Of a stretch of 64,000 nt of DNA, positions 17,932-25,444 are shown in pieces (the first letter of the stretch is position 1; every line of letters begins with the position of its first letter). The DNA lies in NCBI RefSeq assembly GCF_000718025.1, contig NZ_JODS01000005.1, forward strand, positions 124,001-188,000. The letters run 5' to 3'. Source of the stretch: Kitasatospora purpeofusca. GTDB taxonomy: Bacteria; Actinomycetota; Actinomycetes; Streptomycetales; Streptomycetaceae. Under the pieces are notes generated by a model. The model worked only from the letters and a program-made list of their open reading frames with translations, made no database searches and was not told the origin of the DNA. The position numbers and the translations under genes were made by a program.

Positions 17932-19020
17932 TCAGCCCGCCAGCTTCCAGAGCTGGCCGCCGCCCATGCCCCGGTCGCAGTTCCACGCGCCCAGGGGGTT
18001 GCCGGCGCCGTCGGCGGTCAGGCAGCCGCCGTTCGGGTAGCCGTTCTGCATGTTGTAGACGGCCCGGATCCGGTACCAGCCGTTGCCGTACTCCTCGAAC
18101 CGCCAGGACTGGTTGCTGCCGCCGTGCGCCTTCACCAGGTGCGTCTTCCACTCGTTGGGGATGACGTCCAGCACCATGGCACCGCGGAAGTCCGTCTCGA
18201 TCTGCCAGTTGCCGTTGCCCTGGTCCCACAGCGCCCACTTCTGGGCCTGGGTGCCGTTCGGCTGCCAGCCCTGGATCCACGTCCCGGCGCCGGTGTTGCT
18301 GTTCGCGAGATCCATCGCGAGGCCGGTGTCGGAGACCAGCGAGGTCACCTTCCCGTGCGCGGGCCGGCCGCCCTCGCCCCTGGCGCGGGCGTCGGCCGCC
18401 TCGTGCGCGGACTTCTGCGGCGTGGTCGGGAACCAGTAGGTGTACTTGTCCCTGGTGCTGCCCGCCGAGCCCGTGGAGTGGGTGTGCCCGAAGTGCCGCC
18501 AGTTCTGGTAGCCGTAGTTGCCGTCGTTGCTCCAGACCTGGCCGTCGGAGTCGAAGACGTACACGTCGTAGAGCGCCTTGTCGTCGGAGCCCTCGTACTG
18601 GACGGTGCCGAAGCAGTTCGACTTCTGCAGGATGTTCTCCTGGAAGCCCTTGCCCGACCGGAAGATGCTGATGTTGTACTCGCCGCGGGTGAGGTACTGC
18701 AGCTTCTTGGAGAGGCTTTCCAGGAACCCGGCCTGGTTCTCGCGCAGCTCGGCGCTCTTCCTGGCCTCGTCGATCAGCGACTTCACGAAGTCGGCTCCCG
18801 CGAAGACACCGCCGATCACCGCGCCCGGGTCGATGCCCCCGGCCGAGCTCCTCGGCGTGACGGGCGAGGTCCGGACGACCGGGGTGCTGACCCCGCCGAC
18901 GAACTGCCGGCACTCGACGCCCATGCTGATGTCGGCGGACGCCTGGGTCGGCGCCACGAGAGCGAGACCGGCGGTCGCGGTGACGGCGGCGAGCGCCGTT
19001 CCGAGGAACTTGCGAAACAT
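17932..19020 (-). CDS. Secreted protein with C-terminal ricin-type beta-trefoil-like region
   Basis: A 362-residue protein. ATG 19020 has GGAGA upstream and starts a clear Sec signal peptide (FRKFLGTALAAVTATAGLAL ending near QASA). The mature N-terminal part contains charged helices (about 80-120) and a Trp/Tyr-rich segment (about 150-215: DVYVFDSDGQVWSND, YTYWFPTT). The C-terminal ~140 residues hold repeated Q-x-W-like motifs (NGTQAQKWALWDQG, NGNWQIETD, NQSWRFEEY, GGGQLWKL), typical of ricin-B/beta-trefoil carbohydrate-binding folds. It is probably an extracellular glycan-binding protein; no catalytic motif was recognised. It is divergent from the CAP-domain gene, which carries a similar lectin-like N-terminal region. 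Confidence 0.8.
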   Translation of the reverse strand: MFRKFLGTALAAVTATAGLALVAPTQASADISMGVECRQFVGGVSTPVVRTSPVTPRSSAGGIDPGAVIGGVFAGADFVKSLIDEARKSAELRENQAGFLESLSKKLQYLTRGEYNISIFRSGKGFQENILQKSNCFGTVQYEGSDDKALYDVYVFDSDGQVWSNDGNYGYQNWRHFGHTHSTGSAGSTRDKYTYWFPTTPQKSAHEAADARARGEGGRPAHGKVTSLVSDTGLAMDLANSNTGAGTWIQGWQPNGTQAQKWALWDQGNGNWQIETDFRGAMVLDVIPNEWKTHLVKAHGGSNQSWRFEEYGNGWYRIRAVYNMQNGYPNGGCLTADGAGNPLGAWNCDRGMGGGQLWKLAG

Positions 19021-19247
19021 GATGTCTGTCTCTCCGTGAGTCGCTGCCCGGACGGCATCCGGCCGACCGGTTCGAGCGGAACGGGGACGACTCTGGCCCG
19101 CCCGCGTAGACACCCCGTACACGACCGGTACACCGCTCCCGCTCAGGCGTCGACGGATCGCTGACGTCCTGTGCACACGCCGCTGGTGTCCTGCTCGACG
19201 CCCGCCCCGCAACCGGGAGCGGGGCCGTCGACCAGGAGGAGAAGCCC

Positions 19248-20183
19248 GTGAAAGCCACCTCGACCCGCACCGCCCGTGTCCGCGCCCGGTCGGCGGGGGC
19301 GGTGCTCGCCGCGTGCGCGCTGTCGGTCGGCGGCCTCGCGCTGTCGGCCGTGCCGGCGAACGCCGCTCCGGCAGCAACCGCGGCCGCCGCTGCCTCTCGC
19401 ACTGCCGCTGCCGATCAGGTGATCACGATCCAGGACCGCCAGAACCACAACGCCCTGGCCAGCGCGGACGGCGAGGGCTCCCGGATCGTCGCCCGCACCT
19501 ACCGGGACAGCTCCACCCGCTTCCGGCTCGCCGACCGGTCCAACGGCCGGGTCGCCCTCACCCGCGACGTCAACGGCACCGAGCGCGTGGTCGAGATGGA
19601 CCTCAACGACGGCCGGAGCACCCAGTTCATCCACTGGTGGGCGGGCGACAACCAGCAGTGGACCCTGGAGAACGCCGCCGAGGGCGGCACCTATCTGCAC
19701 AACGCCCGGGACAACCGCTGTCTGACCTACCACGGCCAGGACCGCGAGGTCACCGTCGAGTCCTGCGACGGCAGCATGTCCCAGCGGTTCGACCTGGTGA
19801 CCGGCATCGAGCAGCCGCCGACGACGCCCGCGCCCGAGCAGCGGTTCCTCCAGCGCCTCAACGAGCTGCGCGCCCAGTACGGCAGGGCAGCGGTGCGCTC
19901 GAACCCGACGCTCGCCCAGGCCGCCCAGTGCAACGCGGTCCAGATGGACCAGCGCCACGTCTCGGGCCACTTCTGCGACTCGGCCGCCGTCGCCAGGGGC
20001 CTCGGCTACAACGTGCGGAACTGGGGCGAGATCGCCTTCTACGGCCCCACCACCGTCGATGCCGCCTTCGACGGCTGGGTGAAGTCCCCCCAGCACCTCG
20101 GGATCATGATCGGCGACTACACCGAGGTCGGCCTCTCCCGCGTGGGCACCGCCTCCTGGAACGCCGACTTCGCCACCCGCTGA
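19248..20183 (+). CDS. Secreted CAP/SCP-domain protein with N-terminal beta-trefoil-like domain
   Basis: A 311-residue protein; GTG 19248 sits behind AGGAGGAGAAG. Signal peptide about 1-40 (ending VPANAAPA). Residues about 55-190 look like a ricin-type trefoil (WWAGDNQQWTLEN, DNRCLTYHGQD, SQRFDLV). After a Pro/Thr linker comes a CAP/SCP domain (about 205-311: FLQRLNELRAQYG, VQMDQRHVSGHFC, WGEIAFYGP, FDGWVKSPQH, YTEVGLSRVG). CAP proteins are extracellular; bacterial members are mostly uncharacterised. The two Cys in the CAP domain could form a disulfide. It is followed by a terminator hairpin. Confidence 0.85.
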   Translation: MKATSTRTARVRARSAGAVLAACALSVGGLALSAVPANAAPAATAAAAASRTAAADQVITIQDRQNHNALASADGEGSRIVARTYRDSSTRFRLADRSNGRVALTRDVNGTERVVEMDLNDGRSTQFIHWWAGDNQQWTLENAAEGGTYLHNARDNRCLTYHGQDREVTVESCDGSMSQRFDLVTGIEQPPTTPAPEQRFLQRLNELRAQYGRAAVRSNPTLAQAAQCNAVQMDQRHVSGHFCDSAAVARGLGYNVRNWGEIAFYGPTTVDAAFDGWVKSPQHLGIMIGDYTEVGLSRVGTASWNADFATR

Positions 20184-20216
20184 CGCCCGGCCCCGGCAAC
20201 GGCAACGGCTCCCGAG

Positions 20217-20253
20217 GGGCCGGCCGGACCTCCGCCGGGGGTGCGGCCGGCCC
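20217..20253. terminator. Bidirectional terminator between convergent genes
   Basis: A 10-bp perfect stem GGGCCGGCCG / CGGCCGGCCC with a 17-base loop, between the CAP gene (+) and the genes on the minus strand. Confidence 0.55.
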
Positions 20254-20270
20254 TTCGCCGAGGCTGCGGG

Positions 20271-20402
20271 CTACAGGTTCGGCCAGCCCTCGCGGTTGGA
20301 GCAGGACTCGTAGTCGTAGCGGGTGTCGTGGTCCCACTCCTCGCCCGTCGCCACCTCGTGCACGTACAGCAGGCGCTCGCGCGCGGGCGGCTGCGGGGGC
20401 AA
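20271..20402 (-). CDS. Possible 43-aa small protein downstream of ABC permease
   Basis: A short frame with coding-like GC3 that ends in TAG and encodes an acidic, Trp/Tyr-rich peptide (RLLYVHEVATGEEWDHD..., ending NREGWPNL). There is no ATG; TTG 20402 with GGGACGGGCGGG upstream is the likeliest start. It lies 15 bases after the permease stop on the same strand. It has one Cys and no signal sequence. In DNA this GC-rich such a frame could arise by chance, so confidence is low. Confidence 0.3.
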   Translation of the reverse strand: MPPQPPARERLLYVHEVATGEEWDHDTRYDYESCSNREGWPNL

Positions 20403-20416
20403 CCCGCCCGTCCCGC

Positions 20417-21277
20417 TCAGACGTCCCGGCGCCGGACGACCGTCACCGCGAGCAGCACGGACCCCACCGCCCACCCCGCGTAGGCGAGCCACGAGCCCGC
20501 CACCGTCGCCGGGTGCGGCGGGAGCAGCACGTTCGTCAGGTCGACCCAGGACAGCCGCCGCCAGGCCGTGAGCGGCAGGGCGTGCACGATCGCCGCCGAC
20601 CAGGCGTGGTTCTCGTTGAACGAGGCGGGCAGCAGGAAGAGCACCAGGACACCGGCGACCACGGTCGCCGCCGCGTGCCGGATCAGCACCCCCAGGCCGA
20701 AGCCGACCAGCGCGCAGACCGGCGCCAGCAGCGCGGCGGCCGCGACGACGCGCAGCGCGCCCGGCTCGGTGATCGACACCCCCGCGTGACGGCGGCCCAG
20801 CAGGGCCTGCGCCGCCCAGAAGGAGACCCCGGCGGCGACCGTGCCGAGGCCGAGCATGGCCGTCGCCAGCACTCCGGCCTTGGCCAGCAGGACCGCCCGG
20901 CGGTCCGGGACGGCGGAGAAGGTGGTGCGGATCATGCCGCTGCTGTACTCGGCGACGACCACCGCGGCGCCGACCCCGACCGCGAGGAGCATCAGGAGGT
21001 CCACGGCCGCGATGGTGAACGAGACGTTCAGCGCCTGACTGACCCTCCCGGATCCGGGCGGCGGGCCGCCGGGCTCGGTGTTCAGGTAGGTGTAGCGCGC
21101 GGCGTTGAGGTTGACTGCGACGAGGACCAGCAGGCCGGTCCCCAGTACCCAGGGCATGGAGCGCAGGGACCAGAACCTGATCCACTCGGCGGCGTACAGG
21201 TCCCGGAAGCGGGGCCGGGGGTCGGGCTCGGCGGCGTCGACGGTGAGAACAGTGGCGTTCGGAACGGTGGTGGTCAT
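20417..21277 (-). CDS. ABC transporter permease (ABC-2 type)
   Basis: A 286-residue membrane protein starting at ATG 21277, overlapping the ATPase stop (ATGA). After a cytoplasmic N-terminus with FRDLYAAEWIRFWSLRS, about six hydrophobic segments follow (GTGLLVLVAVN, DLLMLLAVGVGAAVVVAEY, LATAMLGLGTVAAGVSF, LLAPVCALVGFGLGVL, AATVVAGVLVLFLLP, GWAVGSVLLAVTVV). The motif EYSSGMIRTT is typical of ABC-2 permeases encoded beside CcmA/NatA-like ATPases. The pair probably forms an exporter or lipid/peptide-stress transporter; the substrate is unknown. The NarL-type two-component genes next door are likely regulators. Confidence 0.88.
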   Translation of the reverse strand: MTTTVPNATVLTVDAAEPDPRPRFRDLYAAEWIRFWSLRSMPWVLGTGLLVLVAVNLNAARYTYLNTEPGGPPPGSGRVSQALNVSFTIAAVDLLMLLAVGVGAAVVVAEYSSGMIRTTFSAVPDRRAVLLAKAGVLATAMLGLGTVAAGVSFWAAQALLGRRHAGVSITEPGALRVVAAAALLAPVCALVGFGLGVLIRHAAATVVAGVLVLFLLPASFNENHAWSAAIVHALPLTAWRRLSWVDLTNVLLPPHPATVAGSWLAYAGWAVGSVLLAVTVVRRRDV

Positions 21278-22203
21278 CGCGGTCCTCCGGCGGAGTGGTC
21301 GGCGTGGTCGGCGGTGAGGGCCATGAACGCCTCCTCCAGGGAGGCCGTACGGGCGGTCAGTTCGAGCAGCGGGACGCGGTGGTCGAGGGCGAGCGCGCCG
21401 ATCCGGGCCGGGTCCAGGCCGGTCACCAGGAGCGTCCCGGCGTCGTCGCCCGGCCGCACCTCGCCACCGGCCGCCCGCAGGGCGTCCGCCAGCGGCCCGG
21501 GCCCGGCGGTCCGGACGGTGACGCCCGGTCCGGTCCCGCTCTTCCCGGCGCCGCGCGCGGCGAACTCCGTGAGGCTCTCGTCCGCGATCAGTCGGCCGCG
21601 GCCGATGACGACCAGGCGGTCCGCGGTGTGCTCCATCTCGCTCATCAGATGGCTGGAGACGAACACCGTCCGCCCCTCGGCGGCCAGCTTCCGGAACAGT
21701 TCGCGCACCCAGCGCACGCCCTCCGGGTCCAGCCCGTTCAGCGGCTCGTCGAACAGCAGCACCGGCGGGTCCCCCAGCAGCGCGGCCGCGATGCCCAGCC
21801 GCTGCTTCATCCCGAGCGAGTACCCGCCGATCCGGCGCCCGGCTGCGCCGTCGAGCCCGACCTCCGCCAGCACCTCCTCCACCCGTCCGCGCGGCACCGC
21901 GTTGCTCCGGGCGAGCGCCCGCAGATGGGCGCGGCCGCTGCGGCCGCCGTGCACGTCGCCGGCGTCGAGCAGCGCGCCGACGTGCCGCAGGCCGCGCGGC
22001 AGCTCCCGGAACGGGCGCCCGCCCACGGTGGCGGAGCCGGCGGTCGGCGCGTCCAGACCGAGGATCATGCGCAGGGTGGTGCTCTTCCCGGCGCCGTTCG
22101 GGCCGAGGAACCCGGTGACCAGACCCGGGCGGACGGTGAAGGTGAGCTCGTCGACGGCGGCGGTGCGGCCGTAACGCTTCGTCAGGCGGTGGACTTCGAT
22201 CAT
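21274..22203 (-). CDS. ABC transporter ATP-binding protein (CcmA/NatA-like)
   Basis: A 309-residue ATPase; start ATG 22203 (MIEVHRLTKRYG). Walker A is GPNGAGKST (about residues 38-46), signature GGYSLGMKQRLG, Walker B LLFDEP with GLDPEG following, switch His in SSHLMSEME. The C-terminal ~90 residues are the extension typical of exporter ATPases partnered with ABC-2 permeases. It overlaps the permease gene by 4 bases. It is divergently transcribed from the histidine kinase gene across about 135 bases. Confidence 0.92.
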   Translation of the reverse strand: MIEVHRLTKRYGRTAAVDELTFTVRPGLVTGFLGPNGAGKSTTLRMILGLDAPTAGSATVGGRPFRELPRGLRHVGALLDAGDVHGGRSGRAHLRALARSNAVPRGRVEEVLAEVGLDGAAGRRIGGYSLGMKQRLGIAAALLGDPPVLLFDEPLNGLDPEGVRWVRELFRKLAAEGRTVFVSSHLMSEMEHTADRLVVIGRGRLIADESLTEFAARGAGKSGTGPGVTVRTAGPGPLADALRAAGGEVRPGDDAGTLLVTGLDPARIGALALDHRVPLLELTARTASLEEAFMALTADHADHSAGGPR

Positions 22204-22338
22204 GTGCTCCACACTGCCGCCGGGCCGCCCACCGGCACATCCGACCGGGGAGGACACCTCGGTGCTCCCCGCTGTCACCCCTGGTCGTACAGCCCCGGTC
22301 CGATGCCGCGCCCCGCCCCCACCTCGTACGATCACCGC

Positions 22339-23622
22339 ATGTCCGAGACGCTCGCGCCCCCGCCGACCCTCCCGCCCCGGCTCCGGCGGGTACCGCCCGG
22401 CGCCTGGACCGCGCTCGCGTGGTGCCTCTCGCTGCTGTGGCCCGCCGCCGCGGACGGCGGCCGTCCGTCCCGGGGGACCGCCATCGACGCGATCGACCCG
22501 AACCACCCGCCGGCCGTCCACCAGGACTGGCTGACGGCGGTGTTCACCACCCCGGTCGCCCTCCTCGCCGCCGCCCTGCTGCGCCGCCGACCCCGCACGG
22601 CCGTCGCGCTGCTGCTCGCCGCCACCGTGGCGCAGACCAAGGCCTGGCGCTGGGAGCTCCAACTGCCGCCGACCGCGCTGCTCGCGGTGGTCACCGCCCT
22701 CTGCCTGGTCACCGCCGCCGAACCGCGCCGGACCTCGCGCGCGGCCCTGGCCATGGTGCTGGGGGCGCTGACGCTGCATCTGCTGCTCGCGCCCGCGCTC
22801 GGCGGCGGGCTGCTGCTCACCGGCACCCGGATCGGCGCCAACGACGCGGGCGTCCTGATCGCCGTCATCGCCTGGCTGGTGGGCCGTTCGGTGCACCAGT
22901 CCCGGGAGCACGCCGAGGCGTTGAGCGCCCGGGCGGCGGCGCAGGCCGTCACCGCCGAACGGCTGCGGATCGCCCGCGAGATGCACGACACCGTGGCGCA
23001 CAGCATCGGCATCGTCGCCCTCCAGGCGGGCGCGGCCCGCCGGGTCCTCGACAGCCGGCCGGACCGGGCCCGCGAGGCCCTCACCGAGATCGAGACCGCC
23101 GGCCGGGAGACCCTGGCCGGGCTGCGCCGGATGCTCGGCGCACTCCGCCGCGCCGACGACGCCGACCACGCCGACGGCCCGGGCGGCACCGGCGGCCGGG
23201 GCACCGACGGCTCGTCCGTCCCGGCCCAGGGCCCGCCCGGTCTGGCCGACCTCGACCGGCTGGCCGCCGCGACCACCGCCGCCGGCGTGCGGGTCGACCT
23301 CCGCTGGCAGGGCGAACGGCACCCACTGCCGCCCGAGGTGGACCTGGCGGCCTTCCGGATCGTCCAGGAGTCGCTGGCCAATGTGGTCCGCCACGCCGGC
23401 ACCCCCTCCTGCCGGGTCACCGTCGACCACCGGAGCCCCGCCGAACTCGCCCTCGACATCAGCGACCGGGGCCGGGGCCGCGGCACCTCCCCCGCCGGCT
23501 ACGGGCTGGTGGGCCTCCGGGAACGGGTCGCCCTGCTGCACGGCGACTTCACCGCCGCTCCCCGTCCCGACGGTGGCTTCCGGGTCACCGCCCGCCTGCC
23601 GCTGAAGGGGTCCGCCCGATGA
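22339..23622 (+). CDS. NarL-type sensor histidine kinase
   Basis: A 427-residue kinase; ATG 22339. The N-terminal part has about five to six hydrophobic helices (residues ~25-195) forming the membrane sensor. The HisKA_3 dimerisation domain has REMHDTVAHS with phospho-acceptor H216. A short DHDA/glycine-rich linker follows, then an HATPase_c domain with QESLANVVRHAG (N box), DRGRG (G1) and GYGLVGLRERVALL (G2). It overlaps the response regulator by ATGA. The membrane sensor next to an ABC exporter gene pair suggests sensing of a membrane-active compound or envelope state. Confidence 0.92.
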   Translation: MSETLAPPPTLPPRLRRVPPGAWTALAWCLSLLWPAAADGGRPSRGTAIDAIDPNHPPAVHQDWLTAVFTTPVALLAAALLRRRPRTAVALLLAATVAQTKAWRWELQLPPTALLAVVTALCLVTAAEPRRTSRAALAMVLGALTLHLLLAPALGGGLLLTGTRIGANDAGVLIAVIAWLVGRSVHQSREHAEALSARAAAQAVTAERLRIAREMHDTVAHSIGIVALQAGAARRVLDSRPDRAREALTEIETAGRETLAGLRRMLGALRRADDADHADGPGGTGGRGTDGSSVPAQGPPGLADLDRLAAATTAAGVRVDLRWQGERHPLPPEVDLAAFRIVQESLANVVRHAGTPSCRVTVDHRSPAELALDISDRGRGRGTSPAGYGLVGLRERVALLHGDFTAAPRPDGGFRVTARLPLKGSAR

Positions 23623-24401
23623 CACCCGCACCGCCCACCGCCCCCGCCGTCCCCGCCACCCCGGTCGTCCCGGTCGTCCCGGTCGTCCGCGTCCTCCTGG
23701 CCGACGACCAGCCCCTCGTCCGGGCCGCCCTGGAGATGGTCATCACCGAGGCCGAGGACCTGGAGGTGGTCGGCGAGGCCGGGAACGGCGCCGAGGCCGT
23801 CCGCCTCGCCGAGGAACTGCGCCCCGACGTCGTGGTGATGGACATCCGGATGCCCGTGCTCGACGGCATCGAGGCCACCCGCCGGGTCACCGCCGGTCCT
23901 TCGCCGACCCGCGTCGTCGTCCTCACCACCTTCGACGAGGACGAGAACGTCTACGCCGCCCTGCACGCGGGCGCCTCCGGATTCCTCGTCAAGGACATGG
24001 CCCTGGACGACATCCTCGACGCGATCCGGGTGGTCGCCGCCGGCGAGGCCCTGCTCTCCCCGAGCGTCACCCGCCGCCTCATCGCCGAGTTCACCGCCCG
24101 CCCGGCCCCGGCCGTCGCACCCGCGTCAGTGCCCTCGCCCTCGTCCTCGCCGTCGCCGTCGGGGGCCGACCGGCTTGCGGCCATCACCGAGCGGGAACGC
24201 GAGATCCTCACCCTGGTCGGCCGCGGCCTCGCCAATCCCGAGATCGCCACCGAACTCGTCCTCAGCCCCGCCACGGTCAAGACCTACATCACCCGCCTGC
24301 TCACCAAGCTCGCCGCCCGCGACCGGGTCCAACTCGTCATCCTCGCGTACGAGTCGGGCCTGGTACCGCTGACCGCCGGTCCCTCACCGGACCGGCGGTG
24401 A
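23619..24401 (+). CDS. NarL/LuxR-family response regulator
   Basis: A 260-residue protein. The receiver domain (about 25-145) has acidic DD (LADDQP), phospho-acceptor D75 in VVVMDIRMP, Thr in VVLTTFDED and Lys in FLVKDM. A Ser/Pro/Ala linker (about 165-185) precedes a LuxR HTH (TEREREILTLVGRGLANPEIA ... SPATVKTYITRLLTKL). The N-terminus is a Pro/Val-rich extension of ~25 residues. ATG 23619 overlaps the kinase stop, so the two are translationally coupled. The likely target is the divergent ABC exporter. Confidence 0.92.
   Translation: MTPAPPTAPAVPATPVVPVVPVVRVLLADDQPLVRAALEMVITEAEDLEVVGEAGNGAEAVRLAEELRPDVVVMDIRMPVLDGIEATRRVTAGPSPTRVVVLTTFDEDENVYAALHAGASGFLVKDMALDDILDAIRVVAAGEALLSPSVTRRLIAEFTARPAPAVAPASVPSPSSSPSPSGADRLAAITEREREILTLVGRGLANPEIATELVLSPATVKTYITRLLTKLAARDRVQLVILAYESGLVPLTAGPSPDRR
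24372..24399. terminator. Hairpin at 3' end of response regulator gene
   Basis: An 11-bp stem ACCGCCGGTCC / GGACCGGCGGT with a 6-base loop. It overlaps the last codons and stop of the response regulator and separates it from the convergent 161-aa gene. Confidence 0.45.
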
Positions 24402-24438
24402 CAGCGGGTCGGATCCCCGCCCAGGGTGCTGCGAAGGC

Positions 24439-24924
24439 TCAGTTCACCGCGTAGGTCACGTAGTAGACGGAGCCCTCGACGTCGGACTTGGCGAGTTTGG
24501 CGATATTGCCCCTCCCCTGCTCGTCCTCGCGGATCTGGACGGAGCCGAGCAGGTCGTCGCTGGAGACGGAGTCGAAGTCCCAGAGCGAGACGTTCTGGGC
24601 GAAGGAGACCGGAACGTCGATGCCCGGCTGGGCGGACTGGCCGGCCTGGATGCTGGTGGTCTGCTCGCCGCCGGGCCAGATGCTGTGGTCCAGTCCGCCG
24701 GCGGTGTCGGTGGTGATGTACAGGTCGTCGGGGTCGGAGCGGGCGGTGTCGATCATCTGCACGGCCGAGGGGATGCCCCGCACGACGGACTCCAGGGACC
24801 CCAGGCCGAGCTCGTCCAGCGGAATGGACTCGGCCAGATCGGCGATGGCTTCGTTGACCCCCACATCGGTTCCGGTCGCGGCGTGCAGGCACCACACGTC
24901 GCGAATTGTCGCGGTCGCGGTCAT
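24439..24924 (-). CDS. Small C2-like protein divergent from the large uncharacterised locus
   Basis: A 161-residue protein; ATG 24924 has AGGAGG upstream. The N-terminal half begins TATATIRDVWCLHAATGTDV. The C-terminal half has VSFAQNVSLWDFDSVSSDD followed by LLGSVQIRED, which resembles the strand-loop Asp pattern of C2-type calcium/phospholipid-binding folds (VxLWDxDxxSxDDLLG). It has no signal peptide. Its gene points away from the five-gene A-E locus across a 520-base intergenic region, so it may be a component or accessory of that locus. Function is unknown. Confidence 0.72.
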   Translation of the reverse strand: MTATATIRDVWCLHAATGTDVGVNEAIADLAESIPLDELGLGSLESVVRGIPSAVQMIDTARSDPDDLYITTDTAGGLDHSIWPGGEQTTSIQAGQSAQPGIDVPVSFAQNVSLWDFDSVSSDDLLGSVQIREDEQGRGNIAKLAKSDVEGSVYYVTYAVN

Positions 24925-25444
24925 GACGGCCTCCTGGGTCGACTTGATCGGGTCGGCTCTCATCGAGCGTCGAAAGGATCGAAAGGAGACGAATGACGGA
25001 ATGCGACCATTGTCACTCCGGTCCGGGAGCACGGTCCACTCCTCCCGGTGACAAGGTCCGCGGGGCGCAAAGAATCTCACGGAAGGTATTGGAGCACCCG
25101 CGGGCTCGGGAATAGAGTGGGTCACATACCCGACAACTTGCCCTGCCGAGAGCTCTTTCCCGCAGGTCGACCCTTGAGGAGATGGGTCCGGCACACCCTG
25201 GCCCATTGCCGTCGGCCCTGGACCGGCGCTCCGTCAGATCGGCGACCGATTCTCCCGGGGCGGTGCGGCGCGGCATTCCGCGGTCCGACCGGTGGCAGTG
25301 CGCCACCGGTACGTAATTCCCGGATCGATCACAATACGTGGCTCGGGCCGTGAATTGTCACTGCCCGTGATATTTCCCGGCGGCGTACTGCCGGCCGGCG
25401 GCCGTCTGCCGCCGAAGCGCGGCTGACGAGGAGCGAGGTGTGCC
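24925..25444. promoter_or_regulatory. 520-base divergent intergenic region with a 9-bp inverted repeat
   Basis: Noticeably less GC-rich than the flanking genes; no convincing gene is seen on either strand. It contains a perfect inverted repeat ACCGGTGGC-AGTGC-GCCACCGGT at 25288-25310 and several AT-richer patches (for example 25312-25375). It should hold the promoters of both the C2-like gene and the A-E operon. No regulator is encoded next to it. Confidence 0.5.

Noticed and set aside
25048..25353. 101-codon plus-strand frame in the long intergenic region
   Set aside because: Codon use unlike the neighbours, no ribosome site and no recognisable motif; better explained as regulatory DNA.
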